This document shows positions 16,144 to 25,178 of a stretch of 64,000 nucleotides of DNA, in pieces. Both the position numbers and the translations under genes were made by a program. The stretch lies in assembly GCF_004217285.1 (NCBI RefSeq), contig NZ_SHKS01000002.1, forward strand, positions 1-64,000, in the 5' to 3' direction. Positions within the stretch are counted from its first letter, which is position 1. The number at the start of each line of letters is the position of its first letter. The notes beneath the pieces are model-generated. The model had not been told where the DNA came from. It did no database searches and saw only the letters and a list, made by a program, of their open reading frames with translations. The stretch comes from Streptomyces sp. BK239. GTDB lineage: Bacteria; Actinomycetota; Actinomycetes; Streptomycetales; Streptomycetaceae.

Positions 16144-18185
16144 CAGCGTCCCTCGGCCTTCGCGGCCACCGTGCCGGCCGTGTCCTCGGCAGCCGCCCGG
16201 ACCGTCTTCTCGGCGAACGGCTCTCCGTGGACGTAGCGGCCGAGCGCGGTCAGCGGGAACACCTGCCGGTAGAGGTGGTAGTTGATGGAGAAGTCCCAGG
16301 GGAAGCCGGTCCCGGTGAACTGCGGCTCGTCCCAGGAGCCGTCCTCCCGCTGGGTCGCGGCGAGCCAGTCCACGCCCCGCCGGACGGCCTCGGACTCGCG
16401 CTCCCCCGCCGCGAGCAGCGCCATCAGCGCCCAGGCGGTCTGGGAGGCGGTGGAGACGCCCCGGCCGCTCCAGCGGGCCGGGTCCTCGTAGGAGCGCAGG
16501 TCCTCGCCCCAGCCGCCGTCGTCGTTCTGCACCCGCTCCAGCCAGGCCACCGCCCGCCGGATCGCCGGGTGCTGGGCGGGCATCCCGGCGGCGGTCAGCG
16601 CGGGCACCACCGAGCCGGTGCCGTAGATGTAGTTGACGCCCCAGCGCCCGAACCACGAGCCGTCCGGCTCCTGTTCGGCGAGCAGCCAGTCGATGCCGCG
16701 CCGGGTGCGCGGGTCGCCGGCGAGTCCCTCGACGGCCAGCATCTCCACGACGTGCGCGGTGACGTCGGCCGAGGGCGGGTCGATGACCTCACCGAAGTCG
16801 CAGAACGGCAGCCGGTTGGGGAAGGGGCTGGTGTTGTCGACGTCGAAGGCGCCCCAACCGCCGTCGCGCGACTGCATCCCGAGGTTCCAGCGCACTCCGC
16901 GCTCGACGGCCTTGTCCAGCCGCTGCGGGTCGTGGTGGCGGACCCGGCGCAGTGCGAGGACCACCTCGGCGGTGTCGTCCATGTCGGGGTAGTTGTCGTT
17001 GTGGAACTCGAACGCCCACCCTCCGGGCGGGAGTTCGGGCCTGCGCACGGACCAGTCGCCGGGCCGTACGACCTGCTCGCCGAGCATCCAGTCGGCCGCC
17101 TTGACCAGTTGAGGGTGGTCGGCGGGCACCCCCGCATCGGCCAGCGCGATCGTGGCGAGGCAGGTGTCCCACACGGGCGACTGGCAGGCCTCGATCATCC
17201 GGGCCCCGTCCTCGCGCCGGACCGCGTACCGGTCGAGGGACTCGAGGCCCGCCCGCATCACCGGGTGCTGGAGGTCGTAGCCGAGCAGGTGCAGAGCGAT
17301 CACGGAGTACACGGCGGGCGGCTGGATGCCGCCCCAGCAGCCGTCGTTCTCCTGCCGTTCGATGATCCAGCGTGCGGCGGAGTTCAGGGCGGCGCGGCGC
17401 AGCCGGCGCACCGCGACCGTGCGGTAGGCGCGCACCACCTTGTCGAGGCGCTGGAAGAGGCCGTCCCAGGTGTGCAGCGGCGCCGGCGGCCTGGGCGGGT
17501 TGGGCCGTGCGGGGTCGGTGTGCAGCTCGTCGAGCGGGAAGGGCGCCGGGCGCACCGGGCGCTTGGCCGAGACGACGGTGAGCGGGACGATCGTCTGCCG
17601 TGCCCAGCAGCCGAAGTTGTAGATGCTGAGCGGGAACCACTTGGGGAAGTAGAGGAGTTCCGGCGGGAGTTCGGGCAGGTCCTCCCACTTCCACCAGCCG
17701 AACAGGGCGAGCCAGATCCGGGTGAAGACGCGGGCGGCGGCGATGCCGCCGTGCGCGCGGACCCAGGCGGAGGCTCTCGCCATGTGGGGCGCGTCGGGCG
17801 GGTCCCCGGCCAGGCGCAGGGCGACGTAGGCCTCGACGGTGGCGGAGAGTTCGCCGGGGCCGCCATGGAAGGTGGCCCACGTCCCGTCCTCGCGTTGCTC
17901 GCCGCGGATGAAGAGGGCGGCGGCCCGGGTCGTCGACTCGTCGCGGATGCCCAGGAACTGACGGAGCAGCAGGTCCTCGGCGTCCATGCTGACGTTGGTC
18001 TCGAGGTCGCCCTTCCACCAGCCTTCGGCGTCCTGCCGGGCGAGCAGGAAGTCTCTGGCGCGCCGCATGGCGCGCTCGGCGGTCTGCTGTGCCCCGGCCG
18101 CCTCGGGGATGTCGCTGTCGGTGTCGCTGGCCGCCGCGGCCCGGGGCGGCAGGGCCCCGGGGGTCGGGTCGGTCGTCGCTGTCAT
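16143..18185 (-). CDS. shc: Squalene-hopene cyclase
   Basis: Cyclises squalene to hopene/hopanol at the membrane face. 680 residues, normal length. It has the catalytic DXDD motif in PDMDDTAEV (about residue 400) and many QW repeats, e.g. QREDGTW, QENDGCWGG, QSRDGGWGAFD, QEPDGSWFGRWG, QNDDGGWGED and QREDGSWDEP. The C-terminal FSINYHLYRQVFPLTALGRY is typical of the family. ATG at 18185 with GAAGGGGAAG. A 119-base gap with a hairpin separates it from the prenyl synthase gene upstream. Confidence 0.97.
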   Translation of the reverse strand: MTATTDPTPGALPPRAAAASDTDSDIPEAAGAQQTAERAMRRARDFLLARQDAEGWWKGDLETNVSMDAEDLLLRQFLGIRDESTTRAAALFIRGEQREDGTWATFHGGPGELSATVEAYVALRLAGDPPDAPHMARASAWVRAHGGIAAARVFTRIWLALFGWWKWEDLPELPPELLYFPKWFPLSIYNFGCWARQTIVPLTVVSAKRPVRPAPFPLDELHTDPARPNPPRPPAPLHTWDGLFQRLDKVVRAYRTVAVRRLRRAALNSAARWIIERQENDGCWGGIQPPAVYSVIALHLLGYDLQHPVMRAGLESLDRYAVRREDGARMIEACQSPVWDTCLATIALADAGVPADHPQLVKAADWMLGEQVVRPGDWSVRRPELPPGGWAFEFHNDNYPDMDDTAEVVLALRRVRHHDPQRLDKAVERGVRWNLGMQSRDGGWGAFDVDNTSPFPNRLPFCDFGEVIDPPSADVTAHVVEMLAVEGLAGDPRTRRGIDWLLAEQEPDGSWFGRWGVNYIYGTGSVVPALTAAGMPAQHPAIRRAVAWLERVQNDDGGWGEDLRSYEDPARWSGRGVSTASQTAWALMALLAAGERESEAVRRGVDWLAATQREDGSWDEPQFTGTGFPWDFSINYHLYRQVFPLTALGRYVHGEPFAEKTVRAAAEDTAGTVAAKAEGR

Positions 18186-18238
18186 GGCTTCCCCTTCGTG
18201 CAGTGTGCATGGCGTTGCGTCTGCTGTGGGTCCGCCGT

Positions 18239-18271
18239 CGGCCGGTGCGTCTCTTCCCTCGACACCGGCCG
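18239..18271 (-). repeat. Intercistronic hairpin before shc
   Basis: CGGCCGGTG and CACCGGCCG form a perfect 9-bp stem with a 15-base loop in the transcript between the prenyl synthase stop (18305) and shc start (18185). It could stabilise a processed end or partly terminate, tuning the amount of cyclase. Confidence 0.5.
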
Positions 18272-18304
18272 GCGACTACGCGAGGGCTATTCGACCGATG
18301 GGGA

Positions 18305-19453
18305 TCATCTCTTGCGCACGACGACGAAGTCGGCGAGCGCCGTGAACCGGTCCCGCACCTGCTCGGGCATGTCGACGGCGTTCAGCGCGTCGAGGGCGAT
18401 CGTGTGCTGACGGCGTGCCTCCTCGGCGGTCCACGCCCGTCCGCCGGCCTCCTCGATGAGGGCGGCGCGGGCCGCGAACTCCTCCTCGGAGAAGTTCTCG
18501 ATGTCGCTGCTCTTGGCGTCGGCGGCGAGCATCTCGCCGAGCCGCTCGGAGGCGGGTCCGCCCGCGGCGAGCGCCGCCACGACCGGCAGGGACTTCTTGC
18601 GCTGGCGCAGGTCGCTCCAGGTCTGCTTGCCGGTGGAGACCGGGTCGCCCCAGATGCCGAGGAGGTCGTCGATGGCCTGGAAGGCGAGGCCGAGGTGGTA
18701 GCCGTAGCGCTCCAGGGCGTCGGCGGTGGGGTCGTCGGCGCCGCCGAGCACGGCGCCGACGGAGCTGGCGCAGGCCAGCAGCGCGCCGGTCTTGTTGCCC
18801 TCCATCTCCAGGCACTCCTCGACGCTGACCCGGTCGCGGTGCTCGTAGGAGATGTCCTGCGCCTGACCGTCGATCAGGGCGCGGGTGGCGGTGGTCAGCC
18901 GCCGGGTGGCCCGTGCGGCCTCGGCCGTGCCGAGCTCCAGCAGGACCTCGCCGGCGAGGGCGAACAGGGCGTCGCCGACCAGGATGGCCTGGGCGGGGCC
19001 GTGCACCTTCCAGACGGTGTCGCGGTGCCGGCGCTGCTCGTCGCCGTCCATCAGGTCGTCGTGCAGGAGCGAGAAGTTGTGGACCAGCTCCACGGCGACG
19101 GCGCCGGGCACGCCCACCTCGGGGCGGGCGCCGGCGACCTCAGCGGAGAGCACCGCGAGCGCGGGACGCACGGCCTTGCCGCCGTCGCCTTCGGTCGGGT
19201 TGCCCTGGGCGTCGATCCAGCCGAAGTGGTAGGCGGCGACGGTGTCCATGGGGGGCGCCAGCCGGTCGACGGCCGCCCGAAGCACCGGTGTCGCCAGGGT
19301 CCGGCCGCGCTCGAGGAGCGCGGCGACGTCCACCGCGGTCTTACGAGCGGCCGTCGTGGCCGTGGGCACAGGGGGCACGGTTTCTCCTCTTGTCGCGGTG
19401 CCGGAGGGGGTGCGGGAATGTGCCGAGCCGTGCTGATCTCGTTCGAGCGTCAT
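18305..19453 (-). CDS. Polyprenyl (farnesyl/geranylgeranyl) diphosphate synthase
   Basis: Head-to-tail prenyl transferase of 382 residues providing the prenyl diphosphate for squalene. First aspartate-rich motif LLHDDLMDGDEQRRH (about residues 122-136), second QAIDDLLGIWGD (about 265). Chain length cannot be read reliably, although the pathway needs C15. The N-terminal about 45 residues are low-complexity. The ATG at 19453 overlaps the hpnE stop (ATGA). Confidence 0.92.
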   Translation of the reverse strand: MTLERDQHGSAHSRTPSGTATRGETVPPVPTATTAARKTAVDVAALLERGRTLATPVLRAAVDRLAPPMDTVAAYHFGWIDAQGNPTEGDGGKAVRPALAVLSAEVAGARPEVGVPGAVAVELVHNFSLLHDDLMDGDEQRRHRDTVWKVHGPAQAILVGDALFALAGEVLLELGTAEAARATRRLTTATRALIDGQAQDISYEHRDRVSVEECLEMEGNKTGALLACASSVGAVLGGADDPTADALERYGYHLGLAFQAIDDLLGIWGDPVSTGKQTWSDLRQRKKSLPVVAALAAGGPASERLGEMLAADAKSSDIENFSEEEFAARAALIEEAGGRAWTAEEARRQHTIALDALNAVDMPEQVRDRFTALADFVVVRKR

Positions 19454-20865
19454 GCGGCCTCCTCGATGGCGAAGAGGTGGCGGGGGCGGGACCGGCCGAG
19501 GGCGCCGAGCGCGGCGTCCGCCGCGCCGACGCCGCTGCGGACCGCACTCTCCATGGTCGCGGGCCACCCTGTGGCGGTCCACGCTCCGGCCAGGTACAGG
19601 CCGGACGCCTTGGTGCGGGCGCCGGGCCGCAGACGCCCGACGCCGGGGGCGGGGGCGAACGTGGCCGTGCGCTCCCGGGTCACGAAGAAGTCGTTCACGC
19701 GTGCGCCGCGGGCACGGGGCAGCAGCCGCTCCAGCTCGGGCAGATAGCGCTCGCGCAAGGCTGCGACGGGCTCGTCGATCTCGTTCCGCGCGGCCGACTG
19801 CGACAGCGCGAGGTACTGCCCCTCGCGCAGCCCGGAGGCTTCGGTGCGGTCGAAGACCCACTGCACGGGCGTGCCGAGCGCGGCGAGGAACGGCGCGGCG
19901 AGGACCTGGCGGTCGTAGACGACGTGCACGTTGAGGATCGGGGCGACACCGATGTCCAGGAGCCGCTCGGGGGCGTCGAGCGCCCCGTCCGGCAGCAGGT
20001 CGTAGGTCTCGCGCTGGGGTACGGCGAGGACGACGGCGTCGGCGCTCAGCGTGCCGTCGGCCGTCCGCACGGTCCAGCCGCCCTGTCCGGCCGGGGAGAC
20101 GGAGGTGACGCGGGCGCGGACCTCGGTGCGCACGCCGGCCGCGGCGAGCGCCTCGCGGGCCAGCCCGTCGTGAAGGTCGCCCAGCGGGACGCGCGCCCAG
20201 CCGATGTCGGCGGCGCCCGGTTCGGACAGCAGGCCGGTCTTGAAGACCATCGCGGCGAGCTGGAGGGAGGCGTCGCGGGCGACGGCGTTGAGGGTGGCGA
20301 CGCCGACCAGGTCCCACAGGGCCTCGACGGCGCGCGGGGACTGGCCGTGCGCGGCGAGCCAGCCGCCGAAGTCCTGGTCGTCCAGGGCGGGATCGGCGAG
20401 GTCGAGCCGCTTGAGGGCGAGCGCGGCCCGGCCGACGCGGGCGCGTTCGGCGAGCGAGAGGTGCGGGTAGGCGGCGAGGCCGCGGCCCAGGTGGAGGGGG
20501 ACGGGCAGGGCGTCGCGGCGCAGCCTGCCGAGCCGTCGCCCCTCGGGCCGCGCCAGGTCGACAACGGGCACGTCGAGACGTTCCTGCAGGGGCGCGAGCC
20601 CCGTCGCGCCGATGCGGTCGAGGAACCAGCGGTAGGCGGTGCAGCAGCGCAGGTAGACGTGCTGGCCGTTGTCGACGGTGAGTTCGCCGCGCCGGAAGGA
20701 GAAGGCGAGGCCGCCCAGCCGGGGCCGGCCTTCGAGCAGAGTGACACGGACGCCGGCGTCGGCGAGCGCGAGCGCGGCGGTCACCCCGGCGAGCCCGCCG
20801 CCGACCACCACCGCCTCGTGCGGCGCGTCCGGGCGGGGACGGCGCAGCGGATCGTCGCTCATCAC
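19450..20865 (-). CDS. hpnE: Hydroxysqualene dehydroxylase, FAD-dependent (HpnE)
   Basis: Reduces hydroxysqualene to squalene. 471 residues, amine-oxidase/phytoene-desaturase fold. The dinucleotide motif is VVVGGGLAGVTAALALADAG (about 19-38) and LLEGRPRLGG follows. The family NGQHVYLRCCTAYRWFL stretch (about 67) fits HpnE, and the C-terminal FAD-binding segment is YLAGAWTATGWPATMESAVR. Start is GTG 20865 or ATG 20862, both served by GGGGGAGGG. It follows hpnD after a 199-base gap carrying a tandem repeat. Confidence 0.93.
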   Translation of the reverse strand: MMSDDPLRRPRPDAPHEAVVVGGGLAGVTAALALADAGVRVTLLEGRPRLGGLAFSFRRGELTVDNGQHVYLRCCTAYRWFLDRIGATGLAPLQERLDVPVVDLARPEGRRLGRLRRDALPVPLHLGRGLAAYPHLSLAERARVGRAALALKRLDLADPALDDQDFGGWLAAHGQSPRAVEALWDLVGVATLNAVARDASLQLAAMVFKTGLLSEPGAADIGWARVPLGDLHDGLAREALAAAGVRTEVRARVTSVSPAGQGGWTVRTADGTLSADAVVLAVPQRETYDLLPDGALDAPERLLDIGVAPILNVHVVYDRQVLAAPFLAALGTPVQWVFDRTEASGLREGQYLALSQSAARNEIDEPVAALRERYLPELERLLPRARGARVNDFFVTRERTATFAPAPGVGRLRPGARTKASGLYLAGAWTATGWPATMESAVRSGVGAADAALGALGRSRPRHLFAIEEAA

Positions 20866-20923
20866 GCACCCTCCCCCGCACGTCCGCCGTGACGTGTCCG
20901 CCTGCGGCGGGCCGTCGCAGTCA

Positions 20924-21054
20924 GGGACGCCGCGGCGCGCCGGAGGGTTGCGTGCCGCCGCGTCCCGGTCGCCTCGCCGCGGTCCGGCCGGGACGCCGCG
21001 GCGCGCCGGAGGGTTGCGTGCCGCCGCGTCCCGGTCGCCTCGCCGCGGTCCGGC
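20924..21054. repeat. 66-bp tandem direct repeat, two copies, between hpnD and hpnE
   Basis: Copies at 20924-20989 and 20990-21054 are essentially identical; the last base of the second differs. The unit starts GGGACGCCGCGGCGCGCCGG and holds an internal inverted repeat (GGGACGCCGCGGC against GCCGCCGCGTCCC), so each copy can fold. 66 bp equals 22 codons, but no gene uses it. Confidence 0.9.
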
Positions 21055-21064
21055 GCGCCGCCCG

Positions 21065-22015
21065 TCACAGCGGCCTCCTGACGGTCAGCCGGGACACGTG
21101 GCGGGCGTCCAGGCCGGACAGTCCGCGCACGGCGACGTACGCCTTCTCGCGCCCCGGCAGCGAGACCCGGCCGCGCAGCACCGCCTCGGGGTCGCGTTCG
21201 ATGCGGTCCAGCAGGCGGCGGTAGATGCCGGCCATCGCCGCGACGCACGCGCCGCTGCGCCGGTCGAGCAGGGGCAGCAGGCGGTAGCCCTCGGCGAAGA
21301 GGGCGCGGGCGCGCCGTACTTCGAAGTGCACGAGGCCGGCGAAGTCGGAGCCCTCCGGCGGCGTCGGCCCGTCGAACCCGGCCGAGCAGCCGAACTTGGC
21401 GAGGTCGTCGGAGGGCAGGTAGGTCCGGCCGCCCGCGGCGTCCTCGCGTACGTCCCTGAGGATGTTGGTGAGCTGGAGGGCGAGCCCGAGGGTGTCGGCG
21501 TACTCCGGCGCGCGTTCGGCGCCGCGTGCCCCCGGTTCGGTGCCGAACACGCCGAGCGAGAGGCGTCCGATGGCGCCCGCGACGCACCGGCAGTACGCCT
21601 TGAGGTCGTCCCAGGTCTCGTAGGTCTCGCCGCGGACGTCCATCAGGACGCCGTCGATCAGCTCGTCCAGGCCGCCGAGCGGGATCGGGAAGACCCGCGC
21701 GGCGTGCGCCAGGGCGACCGCCACGGGGTCGGTGTCGTCCTCCTCCACCTCGCCCTCGCGGACGCGGGTGAGCAGCGCGCGGGTGTCCTCCAGCCGGGCG
21801 GCCTTGACGTCGTCGTCGAGCGGGCCGTCGCCGATGTCGTCGACCCGGCGGGAGAACGCGTACAGCGCCGACATCGCGCGCCGCTTCGGCGTGGGCAGCA
21901 GCCGGATGCCGTAGGCGAAGTTGCGGGCCTGCTGCCCGGTGACGGCCTCGCAGTAGCCGTAGGCGGCGAGTACCGGTGCCGACGCGTGTGGCGCGGAGTC
22001 CACTGCCTGGCTCAC
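21065..22015 (-). CDS. hpnD: Presqualene diphosphate synthase (HpnD)
   Basis: Condenses two farnesyl diphosphates to presqualene diphosphate. 316 residues, squalene/phytoene synthase fold. First Asp-rich motif FSRRVDDIGDGP (about 54-65), second LTNILRDVREDAAGGRTYLP (about 193). GIRLLPTPKRRAMSALYAF near residue 36 is typical of HpnD. GTG start at 22015 overlaps the hpnC stop (GTGA). No signal or membrane segment. Confidence 0.92.
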   Translation of the reverse strand: MSQAVDSAPHASAPVLAAYGYCEAVTGQQARNFAYGIRLLPTPKRRAMSALYAFSRRVDDIGDGPLDDDVKAARLEDTRALLTRVREGEVEEDDTDPVAVALAHAARVFPIPLGGLDELIDGVLMDVRGETYETWDDLKAYCRCVAGAIGRLSLGVFGTEPGARGAERAPEYADTLGLALQLTNILRDVREDAAGGRTYLPSDDLAKFGCSAGFDGPTPPEGSDFAGLVHFEVRRARALFAEGYRLLPLLDRRSGACVAAMAGIYRRLLDRIERDPEAVLRGRVSLPGREKAYVAVRGLSGLDARHVSRLTVRRPL

Positions 22016-22914
22016 CCCTCTCCTCGCAGGGTCGCGCCCGTCTCGCGCAGCAGCCGCAGTCGGCCGGGGCGGGGCGGGCCGGGAAGGACGTCGTACTGGG
22101 CGGCGGCGATCGCGTGGAGCGCCGCCCTCCCTCCGGCCACGAACCCGGCGAGCAGCAGCCTGAGCCTGCCGTGGACGCTGTGCACCAGCGGGGCGCCGTC
22201 GGCGAGGAGGTCGTGGGCGCGCTGGGCCTCGAAGGCGATCAGGGCGCGCACCGAGGCGCCGGCGGTGGGCGCGGCGAGGTCGGTCTCCTGGACGTGGAAG
22301 CGCTTCATGTCGGCGGCGGGCAGGTAGACGCGGTCGCGGTCGAGGTCCTCGGCCACGTCCTGGAGGTGCTCGACGATCTGGAGCGCGGTGCAGATCGAGT
22401 CGGAGCGGCGGATCCGCTCGGGGGTCGCGGTGCCGGTGACGGCGAGGACGAGCCGGCCCACGGGGTTGGCGGACAGCTCGCAGTAGGCGAGGAGGTCGTC
22501 GTAGGTCTCGTGGCGCGTGACGAGCTGGTCGCGGCGGTTGGCGGCGATCAGGCCGAGGAAGGGCTCGGGGGTGAGCCGCCGGCGGCGGACGACGGGCTGG
22601 AGGCGGCGCAGCAGCGGGTGGTGCGGGGCGCCGTCGAAGACGCGGCGCAGGTCGGCCTCGAAGGCGTCCAGCAGGACCAGCCGGTCGTCGGCGTCCGCGT
22701 CGTCGACGCCGAGCAGGCGGGCGTCGGCGCCGCCCGGGGTCAGGTCGCCGTCGCCGATGTCGTCGACGAGACGGGCGAAGCCGTAGACGGCCATGAGGTC
22801 GTAGCGCCAGGCGCGCGGAAGGAAGAAGGGGGCCACGGGGAAGTTCTCGTCCGCGGCCTTGGCGAGGGTGTCGCGCTCCGGGTGCCCGGTGCGCGACGCG
22901 GTCGGCGCCGTCAC
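22012..22914 (-). CDS. hpnC: Hydroxysqualene synthase (HpnC)
   Basis: Converts presqualene diphosphate to hydroxysqualene. 300 residues, same fold as HpnD. Motifs: ENFPVAPFFLPRAWRYDLMA (about 24), FARLVDDIGDGD (about 46) and EHLQDVAEDLDRDRVYLPA (about 184), the last diagnostic for HpnC rather than HpnD. The GTG start at 22914 overlaps the stop of a 21-codon leader ORF in a GTGA arrangement, and no separate strong ribosome site is visible. Confidence 0.92.
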   Translation of the reverse strand: MTAPTASRTGHPERDTLAKAADENFPVAPFFLPRAWRYDLMAVYGFARLVDDIGDGDLTPGGADARLLGVDDADADDRLVLLDAFEADLRRVFDGAPHHPLLRRLQPVVRRRRLTPEPFLGLIAANRRDQLVTRHETYDDLLAYCELSANPVGRLVLAVTGTATPERIRRSDSICTALQIVEHLQDVAEDLDRDRVYLPAADMKRFHVQETDLAAPTAGASVRALIAFEAQRAHDLLADGAPLVHSVHGRLRLLLAGFVAGGRAALHAIAAAQYDVLPGPPRPGRLRLLRETGATLRGEG

Positions 22915-22976
22915 CGTCGGCTGCCCCGGACGGGAACGGCACGTGCTGCGCTGAGCTGGGGAGTTTCCGTAGCCAT
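22911..22976 (-). CDS. Putative 21-residue leader peptide of the hopanoid operon
   Basis: MATETPQLSAARAVPVRGSR plus one Arg, ending in a TGA that overlaps the hpnC GTG. GGGAGATG lies upstream. If translated, it would couple ribosome entry to hpnC. The alternative is that it is a remnant of a longer hpnC N-terminus in another frame. No function can be assigned. Confidence 0.5.
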   Translation of the reverse strand: MATETPQLSAARAVPVRGSRR

Positions 22977-23376
22977 TGCCGTCACATCTCCCGTTCTACA
23001 CCGACAACCCGATACCCACTATTTCGGACACGCCGCCCAGCCGCCGCACGGCGGCCCGCGTGAGGATGTCGCGCCGCAGGGGTCCTTGCACTACGCCCGT
23101 CCGGGTCGCGTGGCCTGGCACCGCAACTCGCCACCAGACCACGCGCCCTCATCGGACGCTCATAGTACAAGGACCCCTTATCGCCACACTTGCACGTGTT
23201 TCGGGACCGGTACAGCTTACGTTGTACAACGGCGTACGGTTCGCGGGGGTGTCCCGCAGATCACAAGAACACACCGATGGGCGTCAAGCATCCTGCGCCG
23301 CACCGGAGTTGACGCTTCCTTTGCAGACGCCGGGCCCCGCCGGGCAGGTTCCGGCGGGGCCCTGACGGACCGGCGG
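22977..23376. promoter_or_regulatory. Hopanoid operon upstream region with long inverted repeat
   Basis: 400 bp without a gene. It must hold the hopanoid operon promoter (minus strand). AGGGGTCCTTGCACTA (23078-23093) and TAGTACAAGGACCCCT (23163-23178) are inverted copies with one mismatch, 69 bp apart. A 10-bp palindrome GTTGTACAAC sits at 23221-23230. I could not pick a clear -35/-10 pair. Confidence 0.6.
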
Positions 23377-24162
23377 CTACTTGGCCGTGAACTTCTCGTA
23401 CTCCTTGAGCACCTCTTCGGTCGGACCGTCCAGGCGCAGTTCGCCGCGCTCCAGCCAGAGCACGCGGTCGCAGGTGTCCCGGATCGACTTGTTGCTGTGG
23501 CTGACGAGGAACACCGTGCCGGCCTCCTTGCGCAGCTCCCGGATGCGTTCCTCGGAGCGCAGCTGGAACTTGCGGTCGCCGGTGGCCAGCGCCTCGTCGA
23601 TCATGAGGACGTCGTGGTCCTTCGCGGCGGCGATGGAGAACCGCAGCCGGGCCTGCATGCCGGAGGAGTAGGTGCGCATCGGCAGCGTGATGAAGTCGCC
23701 CTTCTCGTTGATGCCGGAGAAGTCGACGATGCCCTGGTAGCGCTCCTTGATCTGCTCCCGGGACATGCCCATGGCCAGACCGCCGAGGATGACGTTGCGC
23801 TCGCCGGTGAGGTCGTTCATCAGGGCCGCGTTGACGCCGAGCAGCGAGGGCTGGCCGTCGGTGTAGACCTTGCCCCGCTCGGGCGGCAGCAGTCCGGCGA
23901 TGGCCCGCAGCAGCGTGGACTTGCCGGAGCCGTTGGAGCCGATGAGGCCGATGGCCTCGCCCCGGTGCGCGACGAAGGAGACGCCCCGCACCGCGTGCAC
24001 CTTGCGCACACCGCGTTCCTCGCCTCGCCTGAGGATGCGGCTCAGCGCCGCGGTGGCGCTGCCCTTGCCGGTCTTCGCGCCGTTGACGCGGTAGACGATG
24101 TGGACGTCGTCGGCGATGACGGTGGGGACCCGCTCGCCCGGAGCCCGCTCAGCCACGGCCAT
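23377..24162 (-). CDS. ABC transporter ATPase, TagH/RfbE-like polysaccharide exporter
   Basis: This 261-residue ATPase drives export of a polymer or lipid-linked glycan. Walker A GSNGSGKST (about 79-87), signature YSSGMQARLRFS (about 172-183), Walker B VLMIDEAL (about 192-199), and a switch His in LVSHS. The insertion around VYRVNGAKTGKGSATAALSR is seen in O-antigen and teichoic-acid exporters. No C-terminal carbohydrate-binding domain. It overlaps the permease gene by 14 bases, so they form one transporter. Confidence 0.9.
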   Translation of the reverse strand: MAVAERAPGERVPTVIADDVHIVYRVNGAKTGKGSATAALSRILRRGEERGVRKVHAVRGVSFVAHRGEAIGLIGSNGSGKSTLLRAIAGLLPPERGKVYTDGQPSLLGVNAALMNDLTGERNVILGGLAMGMSREQIKERYQGIVDFSGINEKGDFITLPMRTYSSGMQARLRFSIAAAKDHDVLMIDEALATGDRKFQLRSEERIRELRKEAGTVFLVSHSNKSIRDTCDRVLWLERGELRLDGPTEEVLKEYEKFTAK

Positions 24163-25078
24163 ACCTCTCCTCCGCCTTCCAGAAGTACACGAAGCCGCCG
24201 ACGGCGAACAGCACCGCCCAGCCGCACGCGATCGCCCACACGTGGTCCGGCAGGTACCGGGCGCCGTACTCGTCGATGAGCGCGAAGCGCATCAGGTCCA
24301 TGTAGACGGCGGCCGGGTTCCACTGCAGCAGGGTCGACAGCCACTGCGGACGGTCGGCGAGGAAGACCGGGATGGAGAACATCACGCCGGACGCGTACAT
24401 CCACGTCCGCATCACGAACGGCATGAGCTGCGCGAGGTCGGGGGTCTTCGCGCCGGCCCGGGCGAAGATCAGCGCCAGGCCGGTGTTGAAGCAGAACTGC
24501 AGCAGCAGCGTCGGCACGATCAGCGCCCAGGACGCGGACGGGTAGCTGCCGAAGGCGATCGCCACCAGGAACAGCACGACCATCGAGTACAGCAGCTGCT
24601 GGAGCTGCTGGAGGGCGAAGGAGACGGGCAGGGAGGCGCGCGGGAAGTGCAGGGCGCGCACCAGGCCGAGGTTGCCGGAGATCGCGCGCACGCCGCTCAT
24701 GACCGAGCTCTGCGTGAAGGTGAAGACGAAGACGCCCGTGACCAGGAACGGGATGTAGACGTCGCGGGGCATGCCCCTGCCGGCGTCGAGGATCACGCCG
24801 AAGATGAAGAAGTAGACGCCCGCGTTGAGCAACGGGGTGGCGACCTGCCACAGCTGCCCCAGCTTGGCCTGGCTGTACTGGGCGGTCAGCTTCGCCTGGG
24901 AGAAGGCCAGGATGAAGTGCCGGCGCCCCCACAGCTGCCGGACGTACTCCCGCAGCCGGGGCCGCGCACCGCTCACGGCCAGCCCGTACTTGGCGGCCAG
25001 TTGCGCCGCCGTGAGGCCCTCGTCGGGCGACGGGGGCGCGCTCACCGCGACTCCGCCGTCATGCGTTGTCTCACTCAC
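24149..25078 (-). CDS. ABC transporter permease, TagG/RfbD-like (ABC-2 family)
   Basis: Membrane partner of the ATPase; 309 residues with about six hydrophobic helices (starting LLNAGVYFFIFGVI, FLVTGVFVFTFT) after a basic N-terminal region LREYVRQLWGRRHFILAFSQ. This is the layout of type-2 exporters for teichoic acids, O-antigens and other bactoprenyl- or lipid-linked chains. I use the GTG at 25078 (VSETTHDGG); a later GTG (VSAPPSPDEG) is possible. No good ribosome site is seen. Confidence 0.87.
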   Translation of the reverse strand: MSETTHDGGVAVSAPPSPDEGLTAAQLAAKYGLAVSGARPRLREYVRQLWGRRHFILAFSQAKLTAQYSQAKLGQLWQVATPLLNAGVYFFIFGVILDAGRGMPRDVYIPFLVTGVFVFTFTQSSVMSGVRAISGNLGLVRALHFPRASLPVSFALQQLQQLLYSMVVLFLVAIAFGSYPSASWALIVPTLLLQFCFNTGLALIFARAGAKTPDLAQLMPFVMRTWMYASGVMFSIPVFLADRPQWLSTLLQWNPAAVYMDLMRFALIDEYGARYLPDHVWAIACGWAVLFAVGGFVYFWKAEERYGRG

Positions 25079-25178
25079 AGGTCGGAAACTTTCGTCTTCG
25101 GGGCGCCCGGCCGGAAGGGGGCCGGGCAACAGCCGGGGGGCCGCGGCAGGCTCCGGGGCCCTCGGATGGAGCTTGTCA

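Noticed and set aside
20924..21054. Possible CRISPR array
   Set aside because: The two 66-bp units are directly adjacent with no spacers, and no cas gene is present.
22977..23376. Plus-strand frame across the hopanoid upstream region
   Set aside because: No domain, no ribosome site; better explained as promoter region with inverted repeats.
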